From contig CM069872.1 in assembly GCA_036172665.1 (NCBI GenBank), positions 42,890,101 to 42,954,100 on the forward strand: a DNA stretch of 64,000 nt, given 5' to 3'. Below the pieces are notes generated by a model. That model made no database searches and was not told the origin of the DNA. It worked only from the letters and a program-made list of their open reading frames with translations. The first letter of the stretch is position 1. The number at the start of each line of letters is the position of its first letter. The position numbers and the translations under genes were made by a program. Positions 57,387 to 64,000 of this stretch are shown here, piece after piece. This DNA is from Prosopocoilus inquinatus. Lineage: Eukaryota > Arthropoda > Insecta > Coleoptera > Lucanidae.

Positions 57387-58300
57387 CCTATCTGAGTATA
57401 TTTGCTCTATGACAGTACCTAGCCTCTATCGGGGTGCTTTTGTGGACGCTCTATTGTCCGGTTAGAGATTGAAAGATCTAGCCAGTGTCTAGAACGCTGT
57501 CCCATAACAATTTTCCGACATGGTTCATTCTTTTTCCTATAAATTTTTCCTGACAATAAGCGCTACGTCATCCTATCTGTCACATTTTTTAATTTAGGAT
57601 TAAATGTGATCCTGGCTTAAATGTTTTATGTAACCCACTCACAATGTCTCAAATTGATTCGCTCTATTTCGTACATACACATACGTAATACAGTAGCTTA
57701 AGAGTCCTATCTGAGAGTATTCGCTCTTTGAATGTATACCTGTCGGGGTGCTTATATGAAAACTAAAATATTTAGTTAGAGGCAGAAACACCTAGTCAGA
57801 GACTAAGGAATTTAATCCAATATAAATTATCCAACATGGTTCATTCTCTGTTATCCACAAGTTACGCTTTATCCCACGTGAATATTTACAGGTCATCCAT
57901 CTCATAATATTTTTCCATCTCAGAATACTTTTCAAGATGTTTCACGCTAACTCTTAGATTTTTTTTAACTTGGTTCACATTATCTTATATGAACTTGTCA
58001 ACTTGTTTCATTCTATTTTGTGTAACATTTAAATTGGCTTCGTGGCTTTGGAGTCCTATCTGAATGTATTTGCTCTTTGACCCCACACCACTAGCCACTT
58101 GTCAGAGGCTAGAATACTTAGAGGCTGGATCACCTAGTCAGGACTAGGACACTCTATCCCATGTGAATTTTTCAACATAGTTCATGTATTTTTCCTCGTG
58201 TTACGCTCTATCCTACGTAAATCGTTCTAAATGTTTCACACTACCTACTGACATTTTTCTACACTTTCAATTTTCATCTCATACATTTTTCAACTTGTTT
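57387..58300. repeat. Three-unit degenerate tandem repeat (~320-350 bp)
   Basis: Units start with CCTATCTGA(G/A)(T/A)GTATT(T/C)GCTCT(A/T)TGA at 57387, 57706 and 58055. They continue through GTCAGAG/CCTAG motifs, AAC-CAT(G/A)GTTCAT and TTACGCT(T/C)TATCC in the same order. Strong divergence indicates age. Confidence 0.75.
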
Positions 58301-58689
58301 TACGAATTTTACTCTTTGGTTTACTCTATTTTATATAATATATAATTATTTTGCATATTTACGATTAGTCTACACCTAAAATTTCTACAGCCAACATCTG
58401 TAGGTATATTGTATCTATTTTTTGAATCTAGTTTTTAACTAAAGTTTTCAAAGTGAATATACAGGACCACGCCAGTTATCTTAGACCAAGGGTTCCCAAA
58501 GAGGCCTGTATTGATCCCCGAGGAACCCATAAGAATTTCAAAATTCTTCGAAGGCTTTTTAGGAGTCGATGAACTATTAGTGATTGAATGGAAGTCGATT
58601 AAATTAGATCTTTAGACAAATGGCTGGAAATTCTTAATTCTCTTTGAAATTAGAATAATATCTAATAATATTAGCTTTCATTTTTATTC
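58301..58689. other. No recognisable feature
   Basis: Nothing supported. Confidence 0.4.
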
Positions 58690-59250
58690 CAAACATGTAA
58701 TCCCACACCACGATTTTAGATTTTAAATTTAAATTTGCAATTAAAATCATTACAAAGTTGTCATTATCGAAAATTCGATTAAAATGGATTTTATTTTCTG
58801 CATTGGTCAAGAGATGTCGCTTTAAGAATAATTCCCATCACGGTAAAGATTTTTAATTTTAATATTTAGTTTTTAAATTAAAATCATTGCAAAGCTAGAA
58901 GTCAGGGATTTTGTTGAAAACGTCGCGCCGACTTGAAAACGAAATGCTTCTGGAGGAAACTCTCTTGAAATAATTTTCTCTTTTGGATAACAGATGGCGC
59001 TCTGGATGGAGTCCCTTACATGTGTAAATTTTATATTTTTTATTCAATTAGAAACAAAATTGTTTCTACCGAGAATATAAAGACGAAACAGTACTGTCGA
59101 TTAAATCAATTAAATTAATTTGCACTTTGAGATAATAGATGGCATTACCCTCAGTACAATACGATGCGCTTATTTTTGGTACACAGCCTAGATAATTTTT
59201 AACCAAGTTTTAAGTGAAAATATTACAAAGTTATAATAACTAACAATTTC
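58690..59250. repeat. Degenerate tandem repeat with AGATGGCG motif
   Basis: Units of ~165-180 bp combine TTTTTAA(A)TTAAAATCATT(A/G)CAAAG with an AGA(T)G(G)CGCT motif (58811, 58991, 59136). Confidence 0.5.
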
Positions 59251-60470
59251 ACTAAGAAATCAATAATAAATTAATTTATTCATTGGCTTAAAAATGACGC
59301 TTAATACAATTCATTAAAACTAAGTATGTTTTTGAAACTTTATCATTGTTACTTTTCATTATTATTCTAAAAATGTTCAGTTCAACGAAGCCGATTAAGC
59401 TTAAGGTGGGACAGATAAAAACTTTTTTTTTTTTCTTTAAGGGGTCCATGCTAACAAGAAATTGGGAATTCATGTCTTAGACTATGGAAGATACGAAAGA
59501 ACAATAAGGAGAGAAGATAATCTCATTTCATTTCATTTATAATTGAGTGTTTCAACTAATTTTTTTTTATTCGTTCTTACAAAGTTGTAGCAGATCATTT
59601 CAAAAGCTTTAATATTGTTAAATCTTTCACTTTTCCTATTTTTTCAAAACAAAGTTTCCTAGAGTATTAATTTTCAGAGAAATCGTTAAACAACTTAATT
59701 GCTTCAACGTGAATTAAAGTTTTAAGTGTGCGATTTTAATAAATTATTGTTTCGAAAACAACATAGTTGATTGTAACGGAAAAAGGCAAGTTATAACATC
59801 GTAATATAAATTATCCCCCAGCATTACATAAACTTCCCCAGATAACAGCGTCCTCTTCGCTGACCCAGAAACTCTTTAAGCCTTGACCTAATTCAGAAAT
59901 TGCCCCGATGAAACAAACAATTAAGGCACGTTCACGAATGGTACAATTGAATAGAGGAAAGAAGCGTGCGCGCAATTAGGCCATTTCACCTTTCCATAAA
60001 ATTAATTTAATTATATTGTCGACCCACGCGATGAAGAGCCCCCATAAATTGCAACTATCTAAACGGCGGGCGCGGTTGTATTAATCAAAAGGAAGATAAA
60101 GATGACGCTTTTAATTATTAATAAGGGTTTACTCCGGCGTTTTCTAAGAACCGCCGTCGCGCTATCTTTTAAATATTCTTTTATGCCAGCGAATGTAATA
60201 AATTAAGTTGCTTGTTTTACGTGGTCGCCGTGTAGGAGGGGAAAAAAATATCTAAAAACTGTACCTACAAACAAAGCTCAATTTGTTTGAAAGCTGAACG
60301 TATTGTACTTCTTAAAAGAATTAATTAATAACAATAAATTGAATGAAGTAATTGTTGACGCAGTACTTAAATAAATTTCTGTTACACTTCAACAAATCGT
60401 CAAAGAATGGTTGAGTTCACTCAAAAATGGTATATTATAAAATGTCATTGAGGTTAAGTTTACGGAGGAC
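59251..60470. other. No recognisable gene
   Basis: 59820-60240 is GC-richer, possibly conserved noncoding DNA. Confidence 0.35.
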
Positions 60471-60776
60471 GCCATGTCGTATAACATGTATTAGGCGAGG
60501 CGCAAACCAGAGCGCGCACGCGTGCGGTTTTGCGGATTTGTAGGTTCTCCTTATGGCAGCTACGCCACCGCGCCGTTACCGTTCTGGTTTGCATATCGCT
60601 GTACCCCATCCGACCGCGGGTCTTTAGTATGGCAAGACGAACGGACTGGCGCACTTTGTCATGTTTTGTTCTCGGGTGCTCTTTATTTTTGTCATACAAG
60701 AAATTGGCTCATTTTCTACTCTCTCGTTACTCCTCCAGTTACTTTTCCTCCATGCAAAATGGACCAATACGTAAGT
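60471..60776 (+). promoter_or_regulatory. CpG-rich segment ending in ATG plus splice donor
   Basis: The interval is the most CpG-rich of its neighbourhood. It ends with CAAAATGGACCAATAC|GTAAGTAAA, a start codon in fair context followed by a strong donor (60771) after four codons. This could be a promoter/5' exon. GCAAACCAGAGCG (60500) and CGTTCTGGTTTGC (60580) are inverted, so a transposon origin is equally possible. Confidence 0.25.
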
Positions 60777-61100
60777 AAAGCGATAAATAGCCATAAAAGG
60801 AAATTAATTGTTATTATCGGCATCTTTAGAATGGACCCTTTAAAAGCGTTGCTTTTGGCTTTTGCCCCTAAAGTGTTCTTCTTCCTTTGCTTGCCCTTGT
60901 ATTATCTAAACAAAGACAACTATTGTGGTGTTACAGGTCGAGATTGTTGAATGCAACCATTATTGGAACCCTCATTAAGCAGCACAAATAAAGAGCAAAG
61001 TACAAACCAATTATTCAAAATTAATCGAACCAAAAAAGTTGTTTGTCAAGTTGTTTCATTTTCAAACATTTAAGTTAAGTTGCACTCCAAGTATCTATTT
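60777..61100. other. No recognisable feature
   Basis: Nothing supported. Confidence 0.4.
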
Positions 61101-61307
61101 AAATTGACCTAAGGATCGCCAGTTTTAGTTAAACTCCAGGATTGTAGATGGCGTTGATTTTAGAACATCATCGTTCACTAATTCAACTGAAATAGAAAGA
61201 TACCAACGAGTTTGTTGATAACTATCTTAACTTTTAACGAAAAGTTTAAGTACTGACATCCTGCGATCGATTTTTGACCTGACATTGCATTAGGATTGAT
61301 AAATTGA

Positions 61308-61354
61308 AGCCCTCTGACGAGGGCTCAAATAGAGCTGAAACAGCTGTACAGAGG
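61308..61354 (+). ncRNA. Decayed hammerhead ribozyme, older family copy 1
   Basis: CUGACGA (61314-61320) and GAAA (61337-61340) are intact. Stem II pairs (G)GGCUC with GAGCU around AAAUA, with one extra G. Stem III is ACAG/CUGU as in the young family; the cleavage base is A61348. Stem I is damaged: the base before CUGACGA is U where G should pair with C61349. Probably inactive or weak. Confidence 0.6.
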
Positions 61355-61671
61355 ACGCTAGAGGAATCCATTTCAATTAAAAATGATTTGCAACAAATTT
61401 CTTTAACTGTTAACTGATTTACTTCCGCTCTACATCTGCAGATGACGTTGGTTAAACGTGTTTAAATTGACCTAAGGATCACTAGTTTTAGTTAAACTCC
61501 AGGGTTGTAGATGGCGATGATTTTAAAACATCATCGTTCGCTAATTCAACTGAAATAGGAAGATACCAACAAGCCTGTTGATAACTAACTTAACTTTTAA
61601 CGAAAAGTTTAAGTGGCGACATCCTGCGATCACTTTTTGACCTGACATTGCATTAGGATTGATAAATTGAA

Positions 61672-61717
61672 GCCTGCTGACGAGGCCCCATATAGAGATA
61701 AAACAGCTGTACAGAGG
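61672..61717 (+). ncRNA. Decayed hammerhead ribozyme, older family copy 2
   Basis: CUGACGA (61677-61683), stem III and the start of stem I (CUG/CAG) are present. Stem II has lost pairing (GGCCCC against GAGAU) and GAAA has become AAAA at its first position (61700-61703 region), so the copy is inactive by expectation. Confidence 0.6.
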
Positions 61718-61979
61718 ACGCTCGAGGAATCCACTGCAATTAAAAACGATTTGCAACAAATTTCTTTAACTGTTAACTGATTTACTTCCGCTCTACAACT
61801 GCAGATGACGTTGGTTTTGAAACGACGATGCGCATTTGTCGTTCTAATTCCGGTTTTGAACTCAAGATAGTGCTGGTGTTTGACTATCTCAAATTCCTAG
61901 ATTTTTTTGGTCCTTATGAACCTTTAGTTTGAACAGAAATCAATTAATTAACACGCGTTTGTTGATTTACATCGTCTTT

Positions 61980-62700
61980 CAAACTCTAGATGGCGCTAAT
62001 TTTCAATTACTTCAAATTCTCGAAACTTCTTTGGTTAATTCGAATTCAGTTTCAACGGCGCTTTCAACAAGCTTTCTGAAAATGGGTAAGCGAAAAATTA
62101 AACTTCAAATTTTCGCAGCTTTTCCAATTCGAATATTGTTCTGGTACAAAACAGAAGTCGCGTGAATTTGTCTGATTTGTCAAATTAATTCAAATTTCGG
62201 GCCTTAGATGGCGTAAGCGATAAATTAAACAAATGTCGACAAAATTCGGTTGCTTCAAATTCTTGCAAGTTCTTCAATAAATCTGAATTCAGTTCTAATG
62301 ACGCTCTAAACCAGCTGAAGCGGAAGTCTAAAAATTAAACAACATATTCATAAATTTAGTTCCAGTTTCAGATTTTAGAAGTCATAAAGCAGAAAACAGA
62401 AAAGAAAAACTCAATTAATTCAAATTCCCGCAGTTTCTCTGATTCAATTCTCAATTTATTTATTGTTATACAGACTGAAGTAGAAATCAACTAAACAAGA
62501 GATCTGTTAAGTTACTTCGAACTTCAAATCTTAGATGGCGTAAGTGGAAAGTGCACAAATGCGTCAATTACTTTAAGTTCTCGTCACTTCTGTTAGTAAT
62601 TTGAACTTATTTCTTATGACGCTTTAAACTAGCTGAAAAAAAAGTAAATTAAATTGCAGGCTTTTCAAGTTAGTTCGAATTTCAAATCATAGACGGCACA
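61980..62700. repeat. Degenerate tandem repeat, TTAGATGGCG and AAATTCTCG type
   Basis: Diverged units contain TTAGATGGCG(C/T)(T/A)A (61985, 62207, 62534; altered at 62692), then TCAAATTCTCG(A/C)-ACTTCT and GAATTCAGTTTC, then GACGCT(T/C)TAAAC-AGCTGAA. Period 150-330 bp. Confidence 0.55.
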
Positions 62701-63628
62701 AACGAAAGTTTGTTTTAACTCATTGGATTTTTTTTATCTGCAGTGTTTGTCCAACGAAGTCCTAAGTCATAGACAACTTAGATGTTTACAGGTTTACAAA
62801 TTAAACCTTTAACATCTTACGAAATAAAAGCACAAACTGCGTTGATTTCAAAAGTTAGCGTGCCATCTAGTGTGAAGAAAATAAAGTACAAGGATAATCG
62901 GATAGTGAACAGTCTGGGCAGTCATTTTTTACTAGCAGGTTATCCATGATATTTGTGACTAAAATAAACAAATAATAAATAAATAAATAATTAGACAGTA
63001 GTGCTGTCTAATTCTCTTAAGTAAAAATGGCCATGTACTTTCGTTAACTTTATGACAGATTTGAGCTTTTTGTTAAACCGAAACATGTCATCTGCTCCAC
63101 AGATCTTGTACTGATGTTCAAAATACAAAATAATATCTAAACTTTCGACGCTGTTTTTTGTGACCTTCTGGCATTTCGATTCAAGATTATTTATTCATTC
63201 ATTTTTAATTCAGAAAGCAACGTAAGAGACGTGCGTCATGCTTCTCGTATACAACATACAGCTAAAACACTTTGAAATTAGCGCCATCTATTGTGGACAG
63301 TATCACAATCATTTTCAAAATTTCTCAGCGTTGGGTTTTTCATTTTACACTACCAGATGGCGGTGTTTTTATAAAACCGTAAACCAAAAGATACAATGAA
63401 AAACAGTATGTTTCTATTTAAGGGGTGTCAAATAATACTGTAAGATGTTTTAATATTTGTACAATTTTTTAATTCATATTCATTGTTATGTATTTTAATA
63501 TTTAGGTAACTTGAATTTTGTGTAACAGACAATCTACGAACTGAGTTCGTAAATCATATTTGCTGCGTGTATTTAACTAATGAATGTCACCATTCGTATT
63601 GAAGTACGATATGTTGCTGTACATACAG
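62701..63628. other. No gene; more GCGCCATCTA motifs
   Basis: GTGCCATCTAGTG (62870), GCGCCATCTATTG (63280) and CAGATGGCGGTG (63354) continue the motif series on both strands. No coding signal. Confidence 0.4.
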
Positions 63629-64000
63629 GGTGATTCAGAATAAGTGTCCGACGCGTTAGGAGCGTATCCACTAACGTCATGCAAATGTGAAATTGAAACA
63701 AATAAATCTATCATAGAGAAGCATTTCAAAAATCAACATCCTTTGAATCCAAAATGAAAATCATGATTCTTTTCTTCGAATGCTTACACAAGTCTATAAT
63801 TGAAATGAATAAATTTCGTATTATACATTTTTTTGTTTCCGCAGAAAACCATAAATAAAAACGTTTTACAGTTTCAATTCAAGATAAATGCCAGTGTTTC
63901 GTTCTAATCCACGCCAGTTCATTGCTCTTGTGACGCAATACGGCTGTACTAGTGCCCATCAACCAATTTATGTCTGATCTTATCTCAAAAACTATGGATA
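63629..64000 (+). mobile_element. Possible DNA transposon end, cut by the window edge
   Basis: ATACAGGGTGATTCAGAATAAGTGTCC at about 63625 is the kind of CAGGGTGxTTCAxAA terminus common to insect Tc1/mariner-like elements with DUF4817-type transposases. The other end would lie outside the window, so it cannot be confirmed. Confidence 0.3.

Larger units (their letters stand above)
61101..61826 (+). repeat. Tandem dimer of 363-bp ribozyme-bearing repeat (older retrozyme-like)
   Basis: AAATTGACCTAAGGATC begins at 61101 and 61464, and the core CTGACGA occurs at 61314 and 61677; both give a 363-bp period. The units are alike with scattered differences. Each ends with a hammerhead-like motif and then AATTAAAAA(C/T)GATTTGCAACAAATTTC, homologous to sequence after the hammerheads at 8.8 kb. 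The dimer form matches metazoan retrozyme loci. Confidence 0.75.

Noticed and set aside
60460..60950. Overlapping ORFs on both strands (79, 82 and 142 codons)
   Set aside because: They overlap in a CpG-rich interval where stops are rarer and none resembles a protein. Only the ATG-donor signal was kept, at low confidence.

Overview
This is AT-rich animal nuclear DNA, most probably from an insect (perhaps a beetle; inference). The signs are GT-AG introns, very low coding density and a dense, layered population of decayed transposons. Almost all long ORFs are chance or transposon-derived. I found no bacterial-type operons, CRISPR array or rRNA.

The only exon I consider certain is at 52787-52947 (+). 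It encodes a six-cysteine LDL-receptor class A module between a good acceptor and a good donor, and resembles the module of insect prohormone-4/ITG-like precursors. The rest of that gene is not recognisable here, so much of the window is probably intron or intergenic DNA. Weak candidates are a two-exon gene at 24711-25390 and possible first exons at 5230-5273 and 60759-60770.

The standout is a 312-bp repeat array at 7413-9012. Each intact unit carries a minimal type I hammerhead self-cleaving ribozyme with all core nucleotides. The array has head-to-tail units on the minus strand, an internally deleted unit, and a near-perfect 483-bp inverted repeat that places one ribozyme on the plus strand. 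A second, older relative is a tandem dimer of 363-bp units at 61101-61826 with two decayed hammerheads, and a ribozyme-less relic lies at 53613-53705. Tandem ~300-bp units with type I hammerheads are the hallmark of metazoan retrozymes and of Penelope-like element ends.

Other mobile DNA, left to right: a LINE relic (11-840); a Tc1/mariner-type transposon with ~200-bp inverted repeats, TA duplications and a once-frameshifted transposase (1338-2975); nested elements at 12.9-15.2 kb (tandem repeat holding a LINE 3' end holding a solo LTR with ATAT duplications); MITEs of several families (18.2, 22.1, 26.8, 30.9, 32.3, 42.1, 44.0 and 50.7 kb); a LINE relic with an internally triplicated 3' end and a (CTT)n expansion (28.2-30.3 kb); a mariner relic (34.0-34.8 kb); a tRNA-derived SINE head (35.7 kb); fold-back elements built of short CGCCGTCG-type repeats (33.6 and 45.8 kb, the latter with 8-bp duplications); and a tRNA-Ser-like relic (56.8 kb). 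Degenerate tandem repeats fill 9.4-10.3, 20.1-20.8, 39.9-40.6, 53.7-54.6, 56.3-56.5, 57.4-58.3, 58.7-59.3 and 62.0-62.7 kb.

All calls come from reading the sequence by eye. Family names rest on remembered motifs, not on database searches.
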